34,787 nucleotides of DNA from a virus: positions 1 to 34,787 of the IMG/VR virus record IMGVR_UViG_3300037882_001028, one strand, 5' to 3'. Position 1 is the stretch's first letter, and every line of letters begins with the position of its first letter. The position numbers and the translations under genes are program-made. The notes under the pieces are model-generated. The model had not been told where the DNA came from. It saw only the letters and a program-made list of their open reading frames with translations, and did no database searches. Of this stretch, positions 22,138 to 28,780 are shown piece after piece.

Positions 22138-23292
22138 TCAGGCCCGGTTCTGAATCTGGTTAAACGACTCTCTAGACAACACCACGGTTGTGGTGAAAGC
22201 TCTGCCCGATAAAGCCCTGGTCAGTTTAGATATGTAGTATACCCCAGCCGTGAACTCAGAAGAAGAGCTTTTCGACAGAAGAGCCTCATCCTTGAATATC
22301 ACTTGGTCGAGGACACGTAGGGGATAAAATCTGTTCTGGAACGACAGGATGACTTGAGTCTTCGACAGGGCCACAAGCTGAGAAAGGTTGTGGTTGTAGG
22401 AGTCGTGATAGTTGGCGTGCATGTTCGAAGTGCGAACGGCAGGGCCACCGAACCTTCTGGAAACTGCCGACCTTGGAATGTCTGGGGTCAGCGACAGATT
22501 GGACTCTCCGTAGAATAAGGACGAAGTGGTTTCGCCAGAGTCCATGTCGTAGACGACCTTTTCACGACCGTGACCCACCCAATGGTTCAGATAGGAGGCG
22601 TCCATCTTCATGTGGACATCGCCGTTATACTGGATGTCCTGAGCCTCACTGGTAGGCCCGGAGGTAAACCGCCAATGGTAGGGTTTGCCAAAAGGCGTCT
22701 TTCTCGAAGTCAGGTCCTTCTTGAAATCGTTGAGAACGAATTCGCCGGACGCGGTCACGCCACACACTGGGAAGGACGTGCCGAGGTCCATATGCATCCA
22801 AAGGTCGTTCACAAACTTCTTCGGGGAACAGTTCGGTTGAATCCAGACCTGAGAGTCCAAAGACTTGGTGATGTTGGACCGGAACTTGAATCCGAACTTT
22901 GTCACGAACTCTTTGAGAACTTCCAGGGCTGACTTCTGAGTAGACACAAAGACTTCAGAGCCAGATATATACGGGGTGGCTGAGTATATACCTACACAGT
23001 TCACTGTTCTTTGACCGTCGCCAGACCGCATGGTGTGAAATCTAGTCACAGACAGAGGAACTGAGATTAAGTCTCGTCTATCTTTACCGAACGATACCTT
23101 AAGGTCGTTGCCCTCGTGGAGATACCTAAGGACGGACTCGTCCGAAATCATCATGGACATTTCGAACGTCGGCAGTGCGTTCCCGGCTTCCTCATACAAG
23201 ACGAACCCAAGAAGGTCAGACTCTTCTATGAAGTCGTTGAGGGGCCCAAGGGAGAACTGGAACACATACTGGCCATCAACCGATATCGACAT
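22138..23292 (-). CDS. Baseplate hub protein, gp27/gpD-like
   Basis: A 384-residue protein beginning MSISVDGQYVFQFSLGPLND. It has the layout of the hub that joins tube and spike: an N-terminal domain with ALPTFEMSMMISDESVLRYL, a middle repeat with GIYSATPYISGSEV, SALEVLKEFVTKFGF and WIQPNCSPKKFVNDLWMHMDL, and a C-terminal pair of domains with NRFYPLRVLDQVIF. The short TPYISG..V...SALEVL..V..KFGF sequence is characteristic of gpD/gp27-type hubs. It lies just before the gp5-like spike and just after gp53. Trimeric assembly in the baseplate centre is known for the family. No enzymatic function is expected. Confidence 0.8.
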   Translation of the reverse strand: MSISVDGQYVFQFSLGPLNDFIEESDLLGFVLYEEAGNALPTFEMSMMISDESVLRYLHEGNDLKVSFGKDRRDLISVPLSVTRFHTMRSGDGQRTVNCVGIYSATPYISGSEVFVSTQKSALEVLKEFVTKFGFKFRSNITKSLDSQVWIQPNCSPKKFVNDLWMHMDLGTSFPVCGVTASGEFVLNDFKKDLTSRKTPFGKPYHWRFTSGPTSEAQDIQYNGDVHMKMDASYLNHWVGHGREKVVYDMDSGETTSSLFYGESNLSLTPDIPRSAVSRRFGGPAVRTSNMHANYHDSYNHNLSQLVALSKTQVILSFQNRFYPLRVLDQVIFKDEALLSKSSSSEFTAGVYYISKLTRALSGRAFTTTVVLSRESFNQIQNRA

Positions 23293-23296
23293 TGTG

Positions 23297-23647
23297 TCAG
23301 GCCCCTACCGCTGAAGCTTTAGACTTAAGTGAGAACACCAAGTCTTCGAGCGAATCCAGGGACGGATAGGCTATAGGGTCGCCAGTTTTGAAGTCTGCAA
23401 ACTCGAACTTGCGGTTGAAAATCAAAAGGACCCACCAATATTGGGGGTCGTTGTAGATTCGGTAGGACAACAAATCCGGACGTGAGTCTTCACCCTGAAC
23501 CGTGTAAACCCCGGACTCTGGCAGAGTTTTAATGTCGGTCAGCAGAGACGAGGTCAGGGGGTCGAAGTTGTCGGTGAAGTTCATGAATCTGGCCATGTCG
23601 ACTCGGTCTGCAGATTCGTATGAAAGATTCACGAAATATTCGGACAC
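23297..23647 (-). CDS. Baseplate wedge protein, gp53-like
   Basis: GTG 23647 is chosen as the start because GGAGG lies 5 bases upstream and it removes a 68-base overlap with the previous gene that an upstream start at 23731 would create. The product is 116 residues. RPDLLSYRIYNDPQYWWVLLIFN (residues 56-78) is the typical signature of the gp53 baseplate family, followed by an F-K-T-G-D-P-I-x-Y-P element. In T4, gp53 forms part of the wedge core with gp6 and gp25. It lies between the 221-aa tail protein and the hub, separate from gp25 and gp6, unlike T4. Confidence 0.85.
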   Translation of the reverse strand: MSEYFVNLSYESADRVDMARFMNFTDNFDPLTSSLLTDIKTLPESGVYTVQGEDSRPDLLSYRIYNDPQYWWVLLIFNRKFEFADFKTGDPIAYPSLDSLEDLVFSLKSKASAVGA

Positions 23648-23663
23648 AGACACCTCCAGCCCT

Positions 23664-24329
23664 TCAAATGAACCACCCAGAAACGTCTTCGTACGACAAG
23701 ACCCTGTAAGCCTGAAACTGGACGGTGCCATCCGCGTAAATCGGTTTGCCGGAAGCCAAAACGGACTTGGAAAATTTGAAATTCACGGACTTGATGATGA
23801 GGCCCGTGGCCCGGAACCACTTGCCAATTTCCACCAAAACAGTTCCACGAGCCGTGATGCCTTGGGGTAGGTAATTCAAAGGCGGCAGAACCACCGAAGC
23901 CACACCGACCGACTTGAAACTCGGAAACACGGAACGGTAGAGTCCGTTGACTTGGGTGGTGACGTCGTCGGTCTCCCGGGTCGCGACGAACAAAACCCTG
24001 AGCGAAAAGGAAGGCCGTTCGGCCCCCTTCCAAGTAGACACCGACTGTTCCAGGGTCTTAAGGGTGAAGGAGGGCACGGAGTCATAGCCGAACTGAGAGG
24101 CTACACCACCCACAACCGCTTGGAGTTTCTGGAGGGTGTCGTTTAAGGACTCCTGCTGCCCTTGTTGAAGAGCCGCGTCCGAAAAGTCATTCGACCCCGA
24201 TAGGTTAAGCTCGTCTGCCAAAAAAGCAGTCACGCCGAATTGGGTTTTGTCTCCGAGCCCAACGATTCTAACACGCGCGTGCTGATTCGCCGTGACGAAG
24301 CTGTCGTAGAAGAGGGAGTTGTTAGCCAT
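23664..24329 (-). CDS. Baseplate/tube-junction structural protein, 221 aa
   Basis: A 221-residue protein starting MANNSLFYDSFVTANQHARV. It is mostly beta-like with an early polar helix (DFSDAALQQGQQESLNDTLQKLQAVVGG). The end has VNFKFSKSVLASGKPIYADGTVQFQAYRVLSYED, a pattern in which a loop P-x-Y-A-D precedes a strand. Similar ends occur in phage proteins of the tube-initiation or tail-tube-distal group, such as T4 gp48/gp54 relatives, but the similarity is weak. Its place right after the tape-measure-like gene and before gp53 fits a tail-to-baseplate junction protein. No catalytic or membrane motif is seen. Confidence 0.62.
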   Translation of the reverse strand: MANNSLFYDSFVTANQHARVRIVGLGDKTQFGVTAFLADELNLSGSNDFSDAALQQGQQESLNDTLQKLQAVVGGVASQFGYDSVPSFTLKTLEQSVSTWKGAERPSFSLRVLFVATRETDDVTTQVNGLYRSVFPSFKSVGVASVVLPPLNYLPQGITARGTVLVEIGKWFRATGLIIKSVNFKFSKSVLASGKPIYADGTVQFQAYRVLSYEDVSGWFI

Positions 24330-24342
24330 GGGAATTTCCCTT

Positions 24343-26733
24343 TCAGTCTACGAGCGAAGTGTTCATGACAGCCAGAGTCAGGTCGTCGGTCCCTGTGGAC
24401 CTGAAATACGACTTAGCCGGATTGGGCTGGTAGACTGGTGTCTGAGTTTTGGAAGACGAGATGGAAGCTTGGTTTGAGGCCCTGGACTCTCTTCTGTCTC
24501 TAACAGCCGAGTTCATCCCGCTGTTGTTCAATGTCGAGAGTGCCGGAGACACCCTTCCCTTGTCCTTTTGAGACATTGAAGCTACATCAGGCTTCATGGA
24601 GTCCGGAGCCAGCATGAGAGCCCGTTCTTCGGCCCTTCTGCTGACCAACCCTGGCAAAGTCTTGTATTTGCCGGTGGTCTTGTCCTTGGCTTTATCGTAC
24701 TTGAGAAGCTTGTCCGCTGCGCCCTTGGAATCGCCCTCGTTTAGAGAATTGATGATCTTGTTGAGGCCCGGGTGGTCCGGACCCACATTGAAGGCGAACG
24801 AGGTCAGGGCCGCTTTCTGGTTCTCAGTGATGGGAACCTTGATGCGAGACAGGAAGGATTGGTGTTTTTCAATGTCCTTCTGAAGGAGAGCATCGTCCTC
24901 CTCTTTTGTAAGAGTCCTGTTAGGGTCCTCCCCTGGCAGGACTTTGTGACCGGTCCCAATGGTCAGGTGTCCAACGTCGTCCACGTAAGCCTTGGACCTA
25001 GACCCCTCCTTGTCCCGAATGAGCTGCTTGGTTTTCTCTTCCCCGGAGAGCCCAAGATACTTCGACACGGAAGCTGGAAGGATGTTGGCCGCACCCCTGG
25101 ACAAAGACGACACGGCGGAAGAAGCCACGGACTTTGCTTTAGGGAGAAGCTCCATCGGGTCCATGACCCTGAGGACCAAAGCTTTGAGCTTGCCGAGAAT
25201 TCCATCTGAACCAAACAGAGAGTCGAAGAAACCGGTGAAGGTGTCAGATATATTCCTGAACGAGAACTTTTCCATCGTGTCCGAGAACACGCCGGTTATC
25301 TTAGACACCATGCCCTTTGGTCCGAAGACAGAGTCAAAGGCTTTAGAGAATCCGGCATAAACAGTCTTCGAGCTGACAAGTCCGAACGTGAGACCGGAAA
25401 TGGCAGACGAGACCCCGGCCCCAAGCTTCTGACTCGTGGTAGCCTTCTTCCCGGGAGCTAGACCGGCGATGTTCTCAGCGTCATTAAAACCCTTGAACCC
25501 GTCGTAAGCCGCCATGCCTCCAGCAGCGATGAGACCGAGACCTGGGACAAATTTCAGGCCCCTTGCCGCGAGCTTACCGCCTTTGGCCAGGAGCCCACCG
25601 GCTGCAGACAAACCAGCCCCACCCATGCCCGCTGCAACGGACCCGGCTGTAGTCAGGGCTGGAACGACCTTTGTGGCCAGTGAAGCCGTGGCCCTACCAC
25701 CTTTGGCGATGATGCCGCCACCCTTCTTGAGAAGGTCACCAGCTTTGGAAAAGGCCCCATCTTTGCCGAACAGAGATTTAAGGTCGGCGAGTTCCTCGAC
25801 GATGTCATCGAGACCACCAAGTCCCAGGAACGCGAGACCTGTCCCGAGGGCTCCTCTCTTGACTGTACCCTGTACAGCGCCAAGCCCCTCCTTCTTGAAT
25901 TTCTCATAGAAGGATTCGCCGTCTTTGGCCTGCTTCTCGTTGACTTTCTTGATGCCCTTGAGGGTCAAGAGTTGTCCTTGGGACAATTCGGCAAGCTTCT
26001 GGTAGGAACCCTGGACCTTGGCCCCTTCTTTTGCCTGGACTTGGCGCAGGGCCACGAGGAACTCATTGCGCTCGGACTCGGTGGCGTTGAAGGTTTCCGC
26101 GTTGAAGGCCCTAATCAGTGCCTTGTCATCGCGAGAGGCGTTGGACTCCGCCACGAGATTCTGGATAGTCTGGAGGGCTTCCCTTTGGGATTCCAAGGTG
26201 GCTTCAGAATTGTGGAGTGTCTTTACAGCCGGGGCCGTCAAAGCGGGAAGGGAAGCCTGCAGGGAGTAGGACATCGAATCCAGGGAAGACGCCGTGTCAG
26301 ACAGAATGTTGACTATGTTTGCGGCGTACTCTGGAAATATCTCCCTGCCCTCTTTGAGCATGGATTCGAGTTCGACCCTGTCCTTGGAGTTGATGAGGTC
26401 GACGACCTTTTTGGCGTTCTCGTCAGTCATGGCCTTCTCTTGGAGAAGTTCCAGATTGTCGATGAGAACTTTAACGGTCAGGTTTTTTTGATTGATGAGA
26501 CCCTGGTAGGCTTTGCGGATCTCGTCCTGCTCAGCCGTGGACTTCTTCTCTCCGACCAAAAACCTGCGAACCTTACGAGAGGCCACCTTCAGGTTAGAGA
26601 GAACAGGGCGACCCTTAACAGGTGCTGAAGCTCCGTTGGCAATGAGGCCCTCGGTGGCAGACAGAACTTCTTCGCTCGCTTCTGCAGCAAGAGATGGGTC
26701 TTGTGGGATATTTTGGGTTTCTGGACCTGCCAT
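24343..26733 (-). CDS. Tape-measure-like tail protein with embedded T4-type lysozyme (GH24) domain
   Basis: A 796-residue protein from ATG 26733 (a GTG at 26745 would add four residues). The first ~250 residues are long charged helices. A Gly/Ala-rich, partly hydrophobic region spans about 290-480, with repeated GGGII.KGGRA and AAGGL-type pieces, like the membrane-associated stretches of tape measures. At about 566-716 is a complete lysozyme: E-G-S-R-S-K-A-Y-V-D-D-V-G-H-L-T-I-G-T-G-H reproduces the E11/D20/T26/H31 spacing of T4 lysozyme, followed by NQKAALTSFAFNVG and GLVSRRAEER. The last ~80 residues are low-complexity and polar. Role: sets tail length and cleaves peptidoglycan during injection. 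The 5' end is uncertain, because a strong ribosome site at 26796-26802 points to a GTG in another frame. A virion lysin with no measuring role is the alternative. Confidence 0.8.
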   Translation of the reverse strand: MAGPETQNIPQDPSLAAEASEEVLSATEGLIANGASAPVKGRPVLSNLKVASRKVRRFLVGEKKSTAEQDEIRKAYQGLINQKNLTVKVLIDNLELLQEKAMTDENAKKVVDLINSKDRVELESMLKEGREIFPEYAANIVNILSDTASSLDSMSYSLQASLPALTAPAVKTLHNSEATLESQREALQTIQNLVAESNASRDDKALIRAFNAETFNATESERNEFLVALRQVQAKEGAKVQGSYQKLAELSQGQLLTLKGIKKVNEKQAKDGESFYEKFKKEGLGAVQGTVKRGALGTGLAFLGLGGLDDIVEELADLKSLFGKDGAFSKAGDLLKKGGGIIAKGGRATASLATKVVPALTTAGSVAAGMGGAGLSAAGGLLAKGGKLAARGLKFVPGLGLIAAGGMAAYDGFKGFNDAENIAGLAPGKKATTSQKLGAGVSSAISGLTFGLVSSKTVYAGFSKAFDSVFGPKGMVSKITGVFSDTMEKFSFRNISDTFTGFFDSLFGSDGILGKLKALVLRVMDPMELLPKAKSVASSAVSSLSRGAANILPASVSKYLGLSGEEKTKQLIRDKEGSRSKAYVDDVGHLTIGTGHKVLPGEDPNRTLTKEEDDALLQKDIEKHQSFLSRIKVPITENQKAALTSFAFNVGPDHPGLNKIINSLNEGDSKGAADKLLKYDKAKDKTTGKYKTLPGLVSRRAEERALMLAPDSMKPDVASMSQKDKGRVSPALSTLNNSGMNSAVRDRRESRASNQASISSSKTQTPVYQPNPAKSYFRSTGTDDLTLAVMNTSLVD

Positions 26734-26812
26734 ATGCCTGGGCACCTCAAAGATCGTCTCGGAGTCAAGGACTCTTTCACGCTAGTCACTTTCAGCCCCT
26801 CCAGAATCATTG

Positions 26813-26953
26813 TCACTGGGACAAGTATACTTGGAGCTGTTCGTTCAAGAAAGAGACTTCAGAGTAGTCCAGGAATTGGATAGAGTAGGGGTCGATGTGG
26901 AGCTTAAGGGCCAAAAGAAATTCGGCTTTTAGAAGGCTCTGCGTCTCCGCGAA
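26813..26953 (-). CDS. Out-of-frame extension of the gp26-like gene (probable +1 or -2 recoding product)
   Basis: In the frame one base ahead of the gp26-like gene, reading is open from 26959, just after TAATAA (26965-26960), to a TGA at 26813. The 46 codons from 26953 encode a plausible folded, helical sequence (FAETQSLLKAEFLLALKL, then HIDPYSIQFLDYSEVSFLNE, QLQVYLSQ). There is no ATG or GTG; only a weak TTG. Frame 0 reads AUG CCC UUU just after those stops: CCC-U is a classic +1 slip site, and a shift there would give a 290-residue fusion. A second candidate is the CCU-UAA at the frame-0 stop. Short/long protein pairs made by ribosome shifting between tube and tape-measure genes are known in many tailed phages. 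A sequencing indel is the alternative. Confidence 0.6.
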   Translation of the reverse strand, partial: FAETQSLLKAEFLLALKLHIDPYSIQFLDYSEVSFLNEQLQVYLSQ

Positions 26954-27686
26954 AGGGCATTATTAGAGCCTGACCGCCATCAAGCTCGATTGAGTTCTTA
27001 TGTTCGCAATGGGAACATTTGAAGGTTGATGGTTTGAGGCCATGGAACAGGAGCGAATCCAACTGCTCAAGCGTGGCAGAGTCTTCACCCATGCATGAAT
27101 CGATGATAGGAACCATCTCTTCGATGGAATGCGACACGCACGCGGAAGCCAGAATGTGAACAGGGTCTTCGGATTTGCCCAAGGACTCTAAGTGGATGAG
27201 GGCTCCGACCGTTGGGAATCCGAACAGGAACTCTCCAGCCTGGAGCGAAACCTTGGCCGGAACGGACGGGATAGCCACGTCCTCAAACTCCATCTGGGAA
27301 GAGTTCAGAAAAGCCGAGTTCTCTTTGAAACAGCCTGCGCACCGATAAATCACCGTGGCCTTGGACGAACCTAGGGTGGATATCTTTCTGAGCAGACCGA
27401 TGAAGAGAAAATCCGACATGGTCAGATTCTCTGGTCCGAACGAGCAGGAAATCCCGGACAGGACCTCCTGGTATGCAGCCTTCGCCGTCATTTTCGACTG
27501 GGAGACCTTTTTGACCTCGCCGAACGAATATGGACGATAGGAGATCTCGCACCCGGCTGGATACGAAAGCCCCTTCGAAGGCAGTTTTTCTGCAGATAGG
27601 TGGATTTCCGGCAGGTTCGCCAGGGCAGGAGTCTTGGGCTCAGCCTTTACAGGCGAAAAGCCCTGACCGGGGGCAGGAGTGAACAT
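26904..27686 (-). CDS. gp26-like baseplate hub assembly / tail chaperone protein
   Basis: ATG 27686 follows GAAGGTG. The 260 residues include IHLSAEKLPSKGLSYPAGCEISYRPYSFGEVKKVSQ and a helical part (MSDFLFIGLLRKISTLG). Two Cys pairs, C116-x2-C119 and C224-x2-C227 (YRCAGC, KCSHCEHK), suggest a zinc site. This layout resembles the T4 gp26 base-plate family (PF12322), found in T4-like phages as a hub assembly protein. It lies between the tube genes and the tape-measure-like gene, the standard position of tail assembly chaperones. From Pro244 on, frame 0 is a short polar tail (FRGDAEPSKSRISFGP), while the +1 frame carries a helical continuation, so both a 260- and a 290-residue product may exist. 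The family is likely; the assembly role is inferred. Confidence 0.75.
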   Translation of the reverse strand: MFTPAPGQGFSPVKAEPKTPALANLPEIHLSAEKLPSKGLSYPAGCEISYRPYSFGEVKKVSQSKMTAKAAYQEVLSGISCSFGPENLTMSDFLFIGLLRKISTLGSSKATVIYRCAGCFKENSAFLNSSQMEFEDVAIPSVPAKVSLQAGEFLFGFPTVGALIHLESLGKSEDPVHILASACVSHSIEEMVPIIDSCMGEDSATLEQLDSLLFHGLKPSTFKCSHCEHKNSIELDGGQALIMPFRGDAEPSKSRISFGP

Positions 27687-27713
27687 TAAGCACCTTCGGG
27701 TTTGTCTTCACTA

Positions 27714-28196
27714 TCATACCTGTCCGGCCACATGAAAAGGCATCTGATAGGACACGAGTCCAGTTTCAGAAGTCCCAGTGTAGGTCAGGGGTCCGATGGG
27801 GAAGACAGAATAAGTAGTGGAAGAAATTTGAACTCTAGCGGAAGTGTGCTTAATTATTTGAAGCTTGCGAACAGCGGTATCAAGAGCAGCTACGGTTTGA
27901 CCCCGACCCAGAATGACAGTGTCAATCCAAGTCTTGAGCCAACGAGAGAGAGCGTGGGACTCGGAATCCAGGAAGGTGAGACGGATCTCTTTGGCCCCTC
28001 CAGATTCCGGGATCTTGAAATTGGACAAACCACCCTCGAAGTTGAAGGTGGACAAAACGGCAAGCTCTTCTGTGACCTCGGTAGCAGGGAACCAGTTCGA
28101 AAACGGGTCCGGGGCTCCCTCGAATCTGCAATCCCACAGATAGGAGGAACCCCATTGGACCTGTCGAAGTTGTTCAATCGAGGTCAGAAAAGTCAA
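27714..28196 (-). CDS. Second tail tube-family protein, 160 aa
   Basis: TTG 28196 is taken as the start: it overlaps the tube gene's TGA (TTGA) with AAGGA 8-9 bases upstream; a longer reading to 28298 would lie inside the tube gene. The 160 residues (MTFLTSIEQLRQVQWGSSYLWDCRF, then PDPFSNWFPATEVTEE) have tube-like beta patterning: two sheets joined by a helix (SESHALSRWLKTWIDTVIL) and an end pair (VFPIGPLTYTGTSETGLVSYQMPFHV). The arrangement recalls gp19-fold proteins, but sequence similarity to the major tube is slight. Possible roles: a minor tube protein, the tube initiator on the baseplate, or a tail terminator. The neighbours suggest the tube end. Confidence 0.68.
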   Translation of the reverse strand: MTFLTSIEQLRQVQWGSSYLWDCRFEGAPDPFSNWFPATEVTEELAVLSTFNFEGGLSNFKIPESGGAKEIRLTFLDSESHALSRWLKTWIDTVILGRGQTVAALDTAVRKLQIIKHTSARVQISSTTYSVFPIGPLTYTGTSETGLVSYQMPFHVAGQV

Positions 28197-28717
28197 ATCT
28201 TGCCATCCTTGAAGTAGTCGTAGTTGAAGGTAATCGAGGGCTTCATGAAGTCCGAGGTCGAACCGTCGAGAGTTCCCTTGGTGTCCGTCCCTGGCCACGC
28301 GCCGATGAGTTCGTACTTCCAGATCTGGGCGTCCAGGTTGTTCAGACGATAAAGCGTGAGAGTGGATTTCAAGGTGGACATCACGCCAGCCTGGACGCCA
28401 GTCTGGGTAGCCCAGAGAGCCTCACGCCACGATTTGATGAAAGCCGAGATCTTGGAATCCACGGTTTCGACGAAGCTGAGCGAGATGGACCCGTTGTAGT
28501 CCATGATGCCAGCTTGCTGAATCTTGTGGCCACGAATCTGGACGTTCGAAACGTTGACTGTGGTCGTTGGGAGTTCAGCAGTCTCGCATCGGAAGTTGAG
28601 TTCGTCGGTGGTGGCGAGTCCGGAAACCCCGGTGGGGGGAGTGAGGGCGACTTCCCAGCGGAACAGAGAAGCGAAGTCTCCGAGTCCACGGATGTTTTCA
28701 ATAGTGGGCCTTGGCAT
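28193..28717 (-). CDS. Major tail tube protein, gp19-like
   Basis: A 174-residue protein with AAAGGA 8-9 bases before ATG 28717. MPRPTIENIRGLGDFASLFRWEV is the usual opening of the T4 gp19 tube family, followed by CETAELPTTTVNVSNVQIRGHKI, GSISLSFVETVDSKISAFIKSWREA and the closing F-x-x-D-Y strand (ITFNYDYFKDGKI). Length and position after the sheath gene match. Hexameric rings stack inside the sheath and form the DNA channel. The gene follows a terminator at 28741-28777, and its stop overlaps the second tube-like gene. Confidence 0.9.
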   Translation of the reverse strand: MPRPTIENIRGLGDFASLFRWEVALTPPTGVSGLATTDELNFRCETAELPTTTVNVSNVQIRGHKIQQAGIMDYNGSISLSFVETVDSKISAFIKSWREALWATQTGVQAGVMSTLKSTLTLYRLNNLDAQIWKYELIGAWPGTDTKGTLDGSTSDFMKPSITFNYDYFKDGKI

Positions 28718-28740
28718 GAACGCGTCCTTTCAAAATCGGA

Positions 28741-28777
28741 ATAATAAACCCTCCCCCACTTTAGGGGAGGGAGGGTT
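28741..28777 (-). terminator. Terminator between sheath and tube genes
   Basis: A 9-bp stem (AACCCTCCC at 28747-28755 with GGGAGGGTT at 28769-28777; an inner alternative CCCTCCCC/GGGGAGGG pairing exists). On the minus strand it is followed by UUUAUUAUU. It begins 3 bases after the sheath stop and leaves 23 bases before the tube ATG. Partial read-through is likely, because no promoter for the tube is obvious. Confidence 0.78.
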
Positions 28778-28780
28778 GTA

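Noticed and set aside
23648-23731. Upstream ATG (23731) for the gp53-like gene
   Set aside because: It would overlap the previous gene by 68 bases; the GTG at 23647 has an ideal GGAGG and fits the family length.
26589-26789. Minus-strand frame from GTG 26789, which has a strong GGAGGGG site
   Set aside because: The product is Arg/Lys/Leu-rich without protein-like patterning and overlaps the tape-measure gene almost entirely; kept only as a start-site anomaly.
28197-28298. Upstream start at 28298 for the second tube-like gene
   Set aside because: The added residues are only the tube gene read in another frame; TTG 28196 is coupled to the tube stop.
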